Below, piece by piece: positions 1 to 7,383 of a stretch of DNA of 64,000 bases. Location: NCBI RefSeq assembly GCF_000799565.1, contig NZ_JUHB01000001.1, positions 2,049,501 to 2,113,500 of the forward strand. Direction: 5' to 3'. The position numbers and the translations under genes were made by a program. Under the pieces are notes generated by a model. The model was not told the origin of the DNA. It made no database searches and worked only from the letters and a program-made list of their open reading frames with translations. Origin of the DNA: Cellulophaga sp. Hel_I_12. Its GTDB lineage: Bacteria > Bacteroidota > Bacteroidia > Flavobacteriales > Flavobacteriaceae. How positions within the stretch are numbered: the first letter of the stretch is position 1; every line of letters starts with the position of its first letter.

Positions 1-849
1 TTTAAAATTAAATTGCTTTTCAATTTCACTTTTAATTTTAGACGCCGCTAAGCTTTGATCAGATTCTACTAAGGGAAATTCATATAAGTTTTGCCAAATA
101 CCCTTTCCTGTTCTTTTTCTAAGGATTGTTTTCTTTTGATCATCTAGTAGAACAAGGTAATTAAAATACCTTAGCTTTACTTTTAATTTTTTAAGTTTTA
201 CAGGAAGCGCATCAATTCTTCCCTCCTTTAAAGCTACACAACTATTTTGCAAGGGGCAAGCCCCACAGTTTGGATTCCTAGGCACACACTGGATAGCACC
301 AAATTCCATAATAGCTTGGTTATATTCACGAATTGCTTCAACATCCATGACGCGCTCTGCTAATGCTTTAAAATAGTGAATACCCTCCGAACTGTTTATG
401 GCTAATGAAACTCCATAATAACGGGCTAAAACTCGATATACGTTGCCATCTACCACAGCCTCGGGCCTATTAAAGCTAATCGACGCTATGGCACTCGCAG
501 TATAATCGCCCACCCCTTTTAACTTTATGAGCTCTTTGTAGGAATCGGGAAAGCGAGCATTGTATTTATCCGTTACTATTTTGGCGGTCGCATGTAGGTT
601 TCTAGCCCTGGAATAGTACCCCAGCCCTTGCCAAAGTTTTAAAACTTTTTCCTCACTAGCAGCAGCTAGATGTTGTACGGTCGGAAAATTATCAATAAAT
701 TTCAAATAATAAGGCGTACCTTGAGCAACTCGGGTTTGTTGCAACATAATTTCTGATAGCCAAATATGATACGCATCAGTTGTGTTCCTCCAAGGAAGCT
801 CTCTTTTATTCTTGGCATACCAAAGCAAAATTTGTTTTGAAAATATCAT
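1..849 (-). CDS. mutY: A/G-specific adenine glycosylase MutY (C-terminus cut off by window edge)
   Basis: This base-excision repair enzyme removes adenine mispaired with 8-oxoguanine. I translated it from the minus strand: 283 codons are in frame from the ATG at 849 to base 1. The N-terminus reads MIFSKQILLWYAKNKRELPW. It has the helix-hairpin-helix LKGVGDYTASAIASI, then VVDGNVYRVLARYY containing the catalytic Asp. The 4Fe-4S loop follows as C-x6-C-x2-C-x5-C (CVPRNPNCGACPLQNSC). The final part is the start of the NUDIX-like 8-oxoG recognition domain, whose end lies outside the window. A TATTTTTG box lies 29 bases upstream. It is divergent from the HU gene. Confidence 0.95.
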   Translation of the reverse strand, partial: MIFSKQILLWYAKNKRELPWRNTTDAYHIWLSEIMLQQTRVAQGTPYYLKFIDNFPTVQHLAAASEEKVLKLWQGLGYYSRARNLHATAKIVTDKYNARFPDSYKELIKLKGVGDYTASAIASISFNRPEAVVDGNVYRVLARYYGVSLAINSSEGIHYFKALAERVMDVEAIREYNQAIMEFGAIQCVPRNPNCGACPLQNSCVALKEGRIDALPVKLKKLKVKLRYFNYLVLLDDQKKTILRKRTGKGIWQNLYEFPLVESDQSLAASKIKSEIEKQFNFK

Positions 850-877
850 GAAGAAATAATTAACCTATATTTTTGTG

Positions 878-885
878 CAAAAATA
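878..885 (-). promoter_or_regulatory. Putative -7 box (TATTTTTG) of mutY
   Basis: On the minus strand this reads TATTTTTG, a full match to the Bacteroidota TAnnTTTG element, about 29 bases before the mutY ATG. The rest of 850-1095 is AT-rich and holds nothing else I recognise. Confidence 0.5.
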
Positions 886-1095
886 CGGAGTAAGAAAAAT
901 AATTTGTTTTATTATTCATGTAAAGAGTAGAAATTAAGTATAGCAATAGGTAGCGACCATTTTAAACTAAAAAAAAACCTTAAAAAACCCTATTATTCGA
1001 CGATAAAATCACACAAGAATCGCTCTATCGCCAAAAGTAATGGTTTATATGCTTAAAAATGAAGTTCTTTAATGCGAACATTGAATTTTAATTTA

Positions 1096-1103
1096 TATAT
1101 TTG
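1096..1103 (+). promoter_or_regulatory. Putative -7 box (TATATTTG) of the HU gene
   Basis: TATATTTG matches the Bacteroidota TAnnTTTG consensus and lies 36 bases before the HU ATG. I see no well-spaced upstream TTG element. Confidence 0.5.
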
Positions 1104-1139
1104 CAACCCGAAAAAACATAGATAAATCTAGTACAGAAA

Positions 1140-1430
1140 ATGACGAAAGCGGATATTGTAACGAAAATCTCAGAAAAACTGGGAATTGAAAAAGGAGATG
1201 TACAGGCTACTGTAGAATCTTTTATGGAAGAGGTTAAATATTCATTGGAAAATGGAGACAATGTATATTTAAGAGGTTTTGGTAGTTTCATTATCAAAAC
1301 AAGAGCTGAAAAAACAGGTAGAAATATTTCAAAAAATACTACCATTAAAATTCCGGCACACAATATTCCTTCTTTTAAACCAGCAAAGGTTTTCGTAGAA
1401 AGCGTAAAGAGTAACGTAGAAGTAAAATAA
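1140..1430 (+). CDS. HU family histone-like DNA-binding protein
   Basis: A 96-residue nucleoid protein of the HU/IHF family. The start MTKADIVTKISEKLGIEKGD is the usual helical dimerisation part. YLRGFGSFIIKTRAEKTGRN is the beta-arm signature, and IPAHNIPSFKPAKVF is the family's C-terminal strand and helix. Length matches the family. It has its own promoter box. The small basic ORF at 1458 follows after 27 bases and a hairpin terminator ends the unit. The neighbours mutY and rng are its frequent companions in Flavobacteriia. HU and IHF subunits cannot be told apart here, so no symbol is given. Confidence 0.93.
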   Translation: MTKADIVTKISEKLGIEKGDVQATVESFMEEVKYSLENGDNVYLRGFGSFIIKTRAEKTGRNISKNTTIKIPAHNIPSFKPAKVFVESVKSNVEVK

Positions 1431-1457
1431 AATATTAATCCTAAAAAGTCATAATTT

Positions 1458-1547
1458 ATGCCAAGTGGTAAAAAAAGAAAAAGACATAAGGTAGCTACAC
1501 ACAAGCGCAAGAAGCGTAGAAGAGCTAACCGTCACAAGAAAAAGTAG
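1458..1547 (+). CDS. 29-residue, highly basic ribosomal-type protein (bS22 / AURKAIP1-COX24-like)
   Basis: This short ORF starts at an ATG and ends at a TAG. It translates to MPSGKKRKRHKVATHKRKKR followed by RRANRHKKK. Well over half of the residues are Lys, Arg or His. The KKRKRHK-x3-HKRKKRRR pattern resembles the C-terminal segment of mitochondrial mS38 (AURKAIP1/COX24) and the actinobacterial small-subunit protein bS22. I recall near-identical peptides in other Bacteroidota, which argues that it is real. It lies 27 bases after the HU gene, probably co-transcribed, and its stop codon is inside the stem of the following terminator. Assignment to the small ribosomal subunit is inference. Confidence 0.8.
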   Translation: MPSGKKRKRHKVATHKRKKRRRANRHKKK

Positions 1548-1570
1548 TTGTATCAACTACTTTTTCGTTT
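1539..1570 (+). terminator. Rho-independent terminator after HU and the small basic ORF
   Basis: A perfect 12-base stem (AAAAAGTAGTTG / CAACTACTTTTT) with a 3-base loop, ending in a T-rich run. The left arm overlaps the last codons and TAG stop of the 29-residue ORF. Confidence 0.8.
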
Positions 1571-1629
1571 TAAAACGTTCATTGACATAGAAATTCGTGA
1601 ACGAATTTCATCAGGTTTTAAAGAACCTG
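1566..1629 (+). promoter_or_regulatory. Cluster of palindromes in the rng leader
   Basis: Three palindromic segments follow each other: CGTTTTAAAACG (1566-1577), GAAATTCG-TGAA-CGAATTTC (1590-1609) and CAGGTT-TTAAAG-AACCTG (1612-1629). A weaker CTAC/GTAG pairing is at 1662-1675. They lie between the terminator and rng and could be leader RNA structure, possibly for autoregulation as known for enterobacterial RNase E. The function is a guess. Confidence 0.4.
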
Positions 1630-1697
1630 TTACATACATTGTTTAATCATTTATTTAACCACTACCTTATCGTAGGTTGCGCTTAAATAAATAAAAA

Positions 1698-3257
1698 TTG
1701 ATTCAGGTGAATAGAGAATTAATCGTAAGATCTAGTTCCGATACCGTCGATTTTGCCCTATTAAAAGATGGAAAATTAACAGAGCTTCAAAAAGTAGAAG
1801 ACAGTAATAATTTCTCAGTTGGCGATATTTTTATCGCAAAAGTTAGAAAACCTGTTACTGGATTAAATGCTGCTTTTGTAAATGTGGGTTATGAAAAAGA
1901 TGCTTTTTTGCATTATCATGATTTAGGCCCACAGCTTTCTACCATGCTTAAGTTTATAAAAAATGCAAGTACTGGTAAATTAAAAGATTTTTCATTAAAA
2001 GATTTTCCGTTTGAAGATGATATTAATAAAGATGGTGTTATTACCGATGTAATAAAAGCAAACCAATCGTTATTAGTGCAAGTTGTTAAAGAACCAATAT
2101 CTACAAAAGGACCACGAATTAGCTCTGAATTGTCTATCGCAGGACGATACTTAGTTATGGTTCCCTTCTCGGAACGCGTTTCTGTTTCTCAAAAAATAGA
2201 AAGCGGAGAAGAAAAAGACAGACTTAAAAGACTTGTTAAAAGTATTAAGCCTAAAGGATTTGGTGTTATTATTAGAACAGTTGCAGAAGGCAAAAAAGTC
2301 GCAGAACTCGACAAAGATCTACAAAACCTACTGACAAAATGGTCAGTAATGTGCAAAAAATTATATAAAGCCCCGCACCCGTCAAAAGTTCTCGTAGAAC
2401 TTAACAGGGCATCGTCTATCCTTAGAGACGTTTTCAACGATTCTTTTACAGGAATTTATGTTGATGATGAAGTGCTTTATGAAGAAGTTAAAGATTATGT
2501 GGCAGAAATTGCCCCAGAGAAAGAATCTATTGTTAAATTGTACAGTGATCATACTACTCCGATTTTTGAAAAATTTGGAATAGAACGACAAATAAAAACT
2601 TCATTTGGTCGCACCGCGGCTATGAGCAAAGGTGCCTATCTTATCATAGAACACACTGAAGCGCTACACGTAGTAGATGTAAATAGTGGAAACCGCTCTA
2701 ACAAAGCAAAAAATCAAGAAGATACCGCATTAGAAGTAAATCTTCTAGCCGCTTCTGAAATTGCAAGACAATTACGCCTAAGAGATATGGGTGGTATTAT
2801 TGTGGTTGATTTTATTGATATGACCAAAGGAGAAAACAGGAGAAAACTTTTTGATCATCTTAGAGATGAAATGAAAGATGATCGTGCAAAGCATAAAATT
2901 TTGCCTCCTAGTAAGTTTGGACTGATACAAATTACAAGACAACGGGTAAGGCCCGAAATGAATATTAAGACAACAGAGGAAGACCCCAATCAAAAAGGAA
3001 AAGAGGTTGAAGCTCCTATTGTTTTAATCGATAAAATAAATGCTGATCTTGAAAAATTACTCAACGGTCCGGCCAAGGATAATGTTATTACTTTAAACAT
3101 TCATCCGTTTATCGCAGCCTTTATAAGCAAAGGCTTCCCATCCATACGCACTAAGTGGTTCTTAGAGCATAAAAAATGGATTAAAATACAACCCAGAGAT
3201 GCGTATACGTATCTAGAATACCGTTTTAAGAATAAAGACGGAAAAACCATATATTAA
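1698..3257 (+). CDS. rng: Ribonuclease E/G family endoribonuclease
   Basis: A 519-residue single-strand endoribonuclease for rRNA maturation and mRNA decay. An S1-like RNA-binding domain spans roughly residues 40-125 (VGDIFIAKVRKPVTGLNAAF). The catalytic core contains HVVDVNSGNR and GGIIVVDFIDM, which carry the metal-binding aspartates, and ends with the family's QITRQRVRPEM segment. There is no long C-terminal scaffold, so it is RNase G-like in architecture. No ATG fits the N-terminus: the reading frame opens at TTG 1698, while the GTG at 1707 (VNRELIVRSSS) aligns better with relatives that begin MNKELI. A strong terminator follows. Confidence 0.93.
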   Translation: MIQVNRELIVRSSSDTVDFALLKDGKLTELQKVEDSNNFSVGDIFIAKVRKPVTGLNAAFVNVGYEKDAFLHYHDLGPQLSTMLKFIKNASTGKLKDFSLKDFPFEDDINKDGVITDVIKANQSLLVQVVKEPISTKGPRISSELSIAGRYLVMVPFSERVSVSQKIESGEEKDRLKRLVKSIKPKGFGVIIRTVAEGKKVAELDKDLQNLLTKWSVMCKKLYKAPHPSKVLVELNRASSILRDVFNDSFTGIYVDDEVLYEEVKDYVAEIAPEKESIVKLYSDHTTPIFEKFGIERQIKTSFGRTAAMSKGAYLIIEHTEALHVVDVNSGNRSNKAKNQEDTALEVNLLAASEIARQLRLRDMGGIIVVDFIDMTKGENRRKLFDHLRDEMKDDRAKHKILPPSKFGLIQITRQRVRPEMNIKTTEEDPNQKGKEVEAPIVLIDKINADLEKLLNGPAKDNVITLNIHPFIAAFISKGFPSIRTKWFLEHKKWIKIQPRDAYTYLEYRFKNKDGKTIY

Positions 3258-3262
3258 ATTTT

Positions 3263-3294
3263 AAAAGCGACTCCAAAACGGGTCGCTTTTTTTG
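3263..3294 (+). terminator. Rho-independent terminator after rng
   Basis: Stem AAAAGCGAC / GTCGCTTTT with a 10-base loop, followed by a run of T, starting 6 bases after the rng stop. Confidence 0.8.
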
Positions 3295-3340
3295 TTTAAA
3301 AAATATCCTATTTTAGTACTTTAAAATTTTATATAATTTT

Positions 3341-3751
3341 ATGCAAGTTTCATATGCCGTATTACCTGAAAGAGTAAAGGCAGCAATCATTGATAGTATC
3401 GTATTAATAGTCATGATGTACGCCGTATCTGAGTTGTTTGGAGTTTTTGAAACTGTTCCAGATTCATTTAGAATTCTAGCGTTCATCTCAATTTTCATAC
3501 TTTATGATCCTATATTAACAAGCATATATGGAGGAACAATAGGTCATTCTTTTAGCAAAATTTTGGTTAAAAGCGCAAAAAATCCTTTAAAAAATATTTC
3601 TTTTCCCTTAGCCATAATCCGTTTTATTATAAAATTCTTTTTGGGTTGGCTATCCCTATTAACCGTTACTTCAAATGAAAAAAGAAAAGCACTCCATGAT
3701 TTTGCTGTTAATTCAATTGTAATTCGTGAAGAGCCTGAAATCTTAGAATAA
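3341..3751 (+). CDS. RDD family integral membrane protein
   Basis: A 136-residue membrane protein with the RDD signature: Arg in PERVKAAIIDSIVL and the Asp of the first membrane segment. Two or three hydrophobic segments are visible (about residues 14-30, 43-60 and 88-106). It ends with the typical KRKALHDFAVNSIV, containing the conserved HD. The biochemical role of most RDD proteins is unknown; some relatives have been linked to ion transport. Its stop codon directly abuts the recX start, so the two are probably one transcript. Confidence 0.8.
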   Translation: MQVSYAVLPERVKAAIIDSIVLIVMMYAVSELFGVFETVPDSFRILAFISIFILYDPILTSIYGGTIGHSFSKILVKSAKNPLKNISFPLAIIRFIIKFFLGWLSLLTVTSNEKRKALHDFAVNSIVIREEPEILE

Positions 3752-4228
3752 ATGTTTAACACTACACCTTCATACACCCTTCATGAAGCTACAAAAAAAA
3801 TTGAAAGCTACTGCGCTTATCAAGATAGGTGCCACAAAGAAGTGGAGAAAAAACTCCGTGAAATGGGGATGATTCCCATAGCTATCAACCAAATTATAGG
3901 GCACTTAATTCAAGAAAATTATTTAAACGAGGAGCGTTTTGCAAGAAGTTATGCCAGGGGAAAGTTCAATATTAAAAAATGGGGTAAAAAACGTATTGTA
4001 AACGACCTAAAACAGCGCGATATCTCTAAATACAACATAAGCTCGGCATTAAAAGAAATTGATGAGCATGAGTATCTCGAGGCCTTAGACGCGCTTGCCA
4101 GGAAGAGATTAGCAGCCATTACCGAAAAAAATAGTCAGAAAAGAAAAAAAAAGTTAGCTGATTATCTTTTATATCGGGGTTGGGAAAGTCATTTAGTATA
4201 TGAAAAAATCACTATGCTGATAAAATAA
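3752..4228 (+). CDS. recX: Regulatory protein RecX
   Basis: A 158-residue RecX-family protein, which modulates RecA filament growth. The family's three-helix repeats are visible: an N-terminal repeat with YCAYQDRCHKEVEKKLREMG, then YLNEERFARSYARGKFNIKK containing the diagnostic NEERFA and KWGKKRI segments, and a final repeat KKKLADYLLYRGWESHLVYE. Length is normal for the family. The ATG begins on the base after the RDD protein's stop, implying translational coupling. No recA is in the window. Confidence 0.92.
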   Translation: MFNTTPSYTLHEATKKIESYCAYQDRCHKEVEKKLREMGMIPIAINQIIGHLIQENYLNEERFARSYARGKFNIKKWGKKRIVNDLKQRDISKYNISSALKEIDEHEYLEALDALARKRLAAITEKNSQKRKKKLADYLLYRGWESHLVYEKITMLIK

Positions 4229-4610
4229 AGCGTAGCGATTGGTCTTCGACAAGCTCAGACAGGCATTAGTTTTCATGATTGTCTGTTTAGAAAAAATTAT
4301 AATTTTAGTATCATTCAAATAATGAAGTTTACAACGATGAATTAAACTACTCTGTTGAGCCCTTCGACTTAGGTCAGGACAGGGCCTATTGAGGCATTTT
4401 AGCAAGGTCTTCGACAAGCTCAGACTCACATTAGTTTTCATTATTAGCCTAATAAAAACCTTTTTTTATTTGCAGTATTTTTCAACTTTCTAAAATCACA
4501 ATTACTAGTTCCATTGCTTTGCTGAACTTGTCGAAGCATTTTTTAAAAACAAAAAAAACCAAACTATTTATAAAAAATAATTTGGTTTCCTAAAAAGATA
4601 AAATATTTTA
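4229..4610. repeat. Gene-free spacer with CTTCGACAAGCTCAG repeats
   Basis: This 382-base stretch has no credible gene. A 20-base direct repeat, GGTCTTCGACAAGCTCAGAC, occurs at 4241-4260 and 4406-4425; each copy is followed by a shared CATTAGTTTTCAT. A related inverted copy (GCTGAACTTGTCGAAG) is at 4521-4536, and a diverged segment (CCTTCGACTTAGGTCAGGAC) is near 4361-4380. The pattern resembles the short interspersed palindromic repeats common between flavobacterial genes. Short open frames here (such as one reading SLSLSKT twice) are translations of the repeat. Confidence 0.7.
4550..4588 (-). terminator. Terminator of the small outer-membrane protein gene
   Basis: On the minus strand AAACCAAA pairs with TTTGGTTT across an AT-rich loop and is followed by a run of eight U. 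It lies just past the stop codon at 4611. Confidence 0.7.
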
Positions 4611-5105
4611 CTACAAATTAAATACAGCTCCAAAACTAAACACAAACTGGTTGTGTAATTCTTCAGCTGGTGTTAAAGTTTCTGTTTTATATTTTGCAAA
4701 TGGCAAAGAGGCTTCTGCAAACAAACCAAAACCATCACTAAAAAAGTAACGCGTTCCTAAATGTCCACCAAAGTTTTTTAAGCCTAAATTTAAACCTGGG
4801 TATACATCCATATTGTCAGGCAATTCCATAACGCTACCTAAGTTTGCATTGAAACGTACTTTTACGTCGAATCGATCTACAAAATCAGCATTTATAACTT
4901 CTTCTACACCTAAAATATAAGAAGTTGTTGCTCCAATCGAGAAATTTTCTCCCATCCCGTAATCGTAACCCAATACCAATCCTGTTCCGTTCTCTTGAAA
5001 GTTGATACCTACTTGAAACTTTGCGTCATCTTTTCCGCTGTATGCCTGAGCATTGACAAAAGAAACTCCAAGAATCATAGTTAAAATGACTAGTGTTTTT
5101 TTCAT
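4611..5105 (-). CDS. Small outer-membrane beta-barrel protein (DUF6646-like)
   Basis: A 164-residue protein with a clear signal peptide (MKKTLVILTMILGVSFVNAQ). The mature part is made of alternating amphipathic strands (GTGLVLGYDYGMGENFSIGA, FGLFAEASLPFAKYKTE) and ends in an aromatic strand, FVFSFGAVFNL, typical of outer-membrane barrels. The length suggests an 8-stranded barrel. I recall a similar flavobacterial family named DUF6646. No function is known. It is a single gene with its own promoter box and terminator. Confidence 0.8.
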   Translation of the reverse strand: MKKTLVILTMILGVSFVNAQAYSGKDDAKFQVGINFQENGTGLVLGYDYGMGENFSIGATTSYILGVEEVINADFVDRFDVKVRFNANLGSVMELPDNMDVYPGLNLGLKNFGGHLGTRYFFSDGFGLFAEASLPFAKYKTETLTPAEELHNQFVFSFGAVFNL

Positions 5106-5146
5106 GATTTATTATTTAAGTTTTTGTGATATTCAAATTATGGGCG

Positions 5147-5154
5147 CAAAGATA
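5147..5154 (-). promoter_or_regulatory. Putative -7 box (TATCTTTG) of the 4611-5105 gene
   Basis: The minus strand reads TATCTTTG, a full TAnnTTTG match, 41 bases before the ATG. Confidence 0.5.
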
Positions 5155-5161
5155 CTTATTA

Positions 5162-6031
5162 TTAGCTAATTGTATTGCGCAAATAACGGTTTGTTCTTGT
5201 AATTGCTTTTTCATTTTTTTTATCAATCCATTTTTGGCCTTGACGCTTACGCATAAAAGTATCGTAATACCGCATGATAAAAATATTATAAAAGGCTTTA
5301 CCTAAGTTTTTCGGATCCCGAGCTATGGCTCGTAAACTCATGGAAAAGCCAGGGGTTATATATTTCATATAATGCCAATAGCCTTCAGGGATGTACAACA
5401 CGTCACCGTGTTTTAAATTTGTGGTATACCCGGTTGCATTTTTCAATGCAGGCCATTGCTCAAAATCAGGATCAGAAAAATTGATACTTTCATGGGTGAT
5501 TAAAGAGTGTGGTACTTTGTACAGATGTTTATTCTGAGATTGATCGAATAAGATAACCTCTTTTTTTCCTTCAAAATGAAAATGAAAAATATTGGCTAAA
5601 TCAATATCATAATGCATGAAGGTATAAGAATTGGTACCCCCAAAAAATAGCATTGGCAAACTTTTCAGTAACTTTAATCCAAAATCAGGATAGGTAAAAT
5701 CGTTTTGTAATTGCGGTACTTCTTTTAATATATTCCACAAAAAAATACGAAATTTGGTAGGCTCTTTTTTGAGCAAGTCTACATAATCAGCCATTTTCAT
5801 TTTGGCATGAGGTTCATTAAAACCATCCTTATGACTTACCGGGCGATCGTCGTACAAGGGCACTATTTTGTCACCAGCAACGGCTTTCATATAGTCTAAA
5901 TTCCATTTCGTATACGCAGGCCATTCTTCAATAAAACCTTGAATTACTACAGGTTTTTGAGGTTTAAAATACTGCTCTATAAAATCGCTTTTAGAGATAC
6001 GATCTACTGATGGAATAGCTGTCAAATGCAA
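5162..6031 (-). CDS. Cupin-like / JmjC domain protein, probable Fe(II)/2-oxoglutarate oxygenase
   Basis: A 289-residue cytosolic protein of the cupin_8/JmjC type. It starts with the family's KPVVIQGFIEEWPAYTKWNL (substrate-side segment), followed by the core double-stranded beta helix. The iron-binding triad appears intact: H140 and D142 in MHYDIDLAN, and H220 in IPEGYWHYMKY. GDVLYIPEGYWH is the classic JmjC signature. Such enzymes usually hydroxylate protein side chains or small molecules; the substrate here cannot be told. It lies 60 bases downstream of bioB on the same strand and may share its transcript. Confidence 0.85.
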   Translation of the reverse strand: MHLTAIPSVDRISKSDFIEQYFKPQKPVVIQGFIEEWPAYTKWNLDYMKAVAGDKIVPLYDDRPVSHKDGFNEPHAKMKMADYVDLLKKEPTKFRIFLWNILKEVPQLQNDFTYPDFGLKLLKSLPMLFFGGTNSYTFMHYDIDLANIFHFHFEGKKEVILFDQSQNKHLYKVPHSLITHESINFSDPDFEQWPALKNATGYTTNLKHGDVLYIPEGYWHYMKYITPGFSMSLRAIARDPKNLGKAFYNIFIMRYYDTFMRKRQGQKWIDKKNEKAITRTNRYLRNTIS

Positions 6032-6091
6032 TGTAAATCAATTTTAAAATGACTTCAAAAATAAAAATACCCACTAAGTTAACTCCAAATA

Positions 6092-7183
6092 CTAAGACGT
6101 TTTTGCTTTAGCTTTCGCTGCTTCATTCCGCTCAATGGCATGACCAGGTCTTGACCATTTTGGTTTTTCTCCTAATGTTTTATATTCAGAATCTTGTGCT
6201 TCTACAGTTTTGGGTTGCGAAACTTTAGTAAATGGTTTTTGCGGATTTAAGCCTAAAAGCTGAAACATTTCCATGTCTTGATTTACATCAGGATTTGGAG
6301 TCGTTAACAATTTGTCACCTGCAAAAATGGAATTTGCTCCTGCAAAAAAGCACATCGCCTGCCCTTCTCTACTCATTTCTGTTCTCCCTGCTGAAAGTCT
6401 CACTTGTGTTTCTGGCATCACAATTCTGGTGGTAGCCACCATACGGATCATATCCCAAATAGCAATGGGTTCAATATCTTCCATGGGGGTGCCTTCTACA
6501 GCCACTAAAGCGTTTATCGGCACTGATTCTGGTTGTGGGTTAAGCGATGCTAAAGCGACTAGCATTCCTGCTCTATCTTCTAATTTTTCTCCCATCCCGA
6601 TAATACCACCGCTACATACCGTAACATTGGTTTTACGCACGTTGCTAATGGTATCTAAACGATCTTCAAAAGCTCGGGTAGAAATAACATCTTTATAATA
6701 ATCTTCAGACGTGTCTAAATTATGATTGTAAGCGTATAACCCTGCTTCAGCCAAACGTTTTGCTTGGTTTTCAGTAATCATCCCTAAGGTACAGCACACT
6801 TCCATATCGAGTTTGTTGATGGTCCGCACCATTTCTAGCACCTGATCAAATTCTGCCCCGTCTTTTACATTACGCCATGCGGCACCCATACAAACTCTAG
6901 AACTACCAGAAGCTTTTGCTCTAAGCGCTTGCGCTTTTACATGCGGTACGGTCATTAAATCGTTACCTTCTACGTTGGTGTGGTACCGAGCGGCTTGCGG
7001 ACAATAGCCACAATCTTCAGGGCAACCACCCGTTTTTATAGAAATTAAAGTAGATACCTGAACCGTATTGGGGTCGTGGTGTTCTCTATGTATGGTGGCA
7101 GCATCGTATAGCAACTCCATTAAAGGTTTGTTGTAGATGTCTAATATCTCTTGTCTTGTCCAGTTGTGTCTTGTCTCGCTCAT
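6092..7183 (-). CDS. bioB: Biotin synthase BioB
   Basis: A radical-SAM enzyme converting dethiobiotin to biotin, 363 residues from the start chosen here. The radical-SAM cluster cysteines are C54, C58 and C61 in TGGCPEDCGYCPQAARY. Family segments ASGSSRVCMGAAWR, GMGEKLEDRAGML and SAGRTEMSREGQAMCFFAGA are present. The frame opens 8 codons earlier (7207), but MSETRHNWT at 7183 matches relatives, and the TATATTTG box lies inside the longer form, so the shorter start is preferred. The C-terminus has a Lys/Ala-rich tail. The other biotin genes are at 11551-17896. Confidence 0.95.
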   Translation of the reverse strand: MSETRHNWTRQEILDIYNKPLMELLYDAATIHREHHDPNTVQVSTLISIKTGGCPEDCGYCPQAARYHTNVEGNDLMTVPHVKAQALRAKASGSSRVCMGAAWRNVKDGAEFDQVLEMVRTINKLDMEVCCTLGMITENQAKRLAEAGLYAYNHNLDTSEDYYKDVISTRAFEDRLDTISNVRKTNVTVCSGGIIGMGEKLEDRAGMLVALASLNPQPESVPINALVAVEGTPMEDIEPIAIWDMIRMVATTRIVMPETQVRLSAGRTEMSREGQAMCFFAGANSIFAGDKLLTTPNPDVNQDMEMFQLLGLNPQKPFTKVSQPKTVEAQDSEYKTLGEKPKWSRPGHAIERNEAAKAKAKTS

Positions 7184-7189
7184 GTAGCT

Positions 7190-7197
7190 CAAATATA
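7190..7197 (-). promoter_or_regulatory. Putative -7 box (TATATTTG) six bases before the bioB start
   Basis: The minus strand reads TATATTTG-AGCTAC-ATG. The box is a full TAnnTTTG match, so transcription would begin at or very near the start codon, giving a nearly leaderless bioB mRNA. Confidence 0.5.
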
Positions 7198-7383
7198 TCA
7201 GGCTCAAAAATAACCTATTTGTTATTCATATCCCAAAAAAGAAAATTTATGATTTTAAAATTTTGACTTTTAAAATTACTATTTCACAGAAAAATAGCTT
7301 TATTTAACACCCCTTGAAGTAATTATACCATTGAATTTTTTCTTTACTTGCTGAATGTTAGTTTCGCTTGAAAATAAAAAAAC

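Noticed and set aside
1088..1510. 140-residue minus-strand frame over the HU gene
   Set aside because: It lies antisense to the HU gene and the small basic ORF, which are both convincing; it is a shadow frame.
4193..4441. 82-residue minus-strand open frame reading SLSLSKT twice
   Set aside because: It is the translation of the CTTCGACAAGCTCAG repeats and overlaps the end of recX; no conserved protein is visible.
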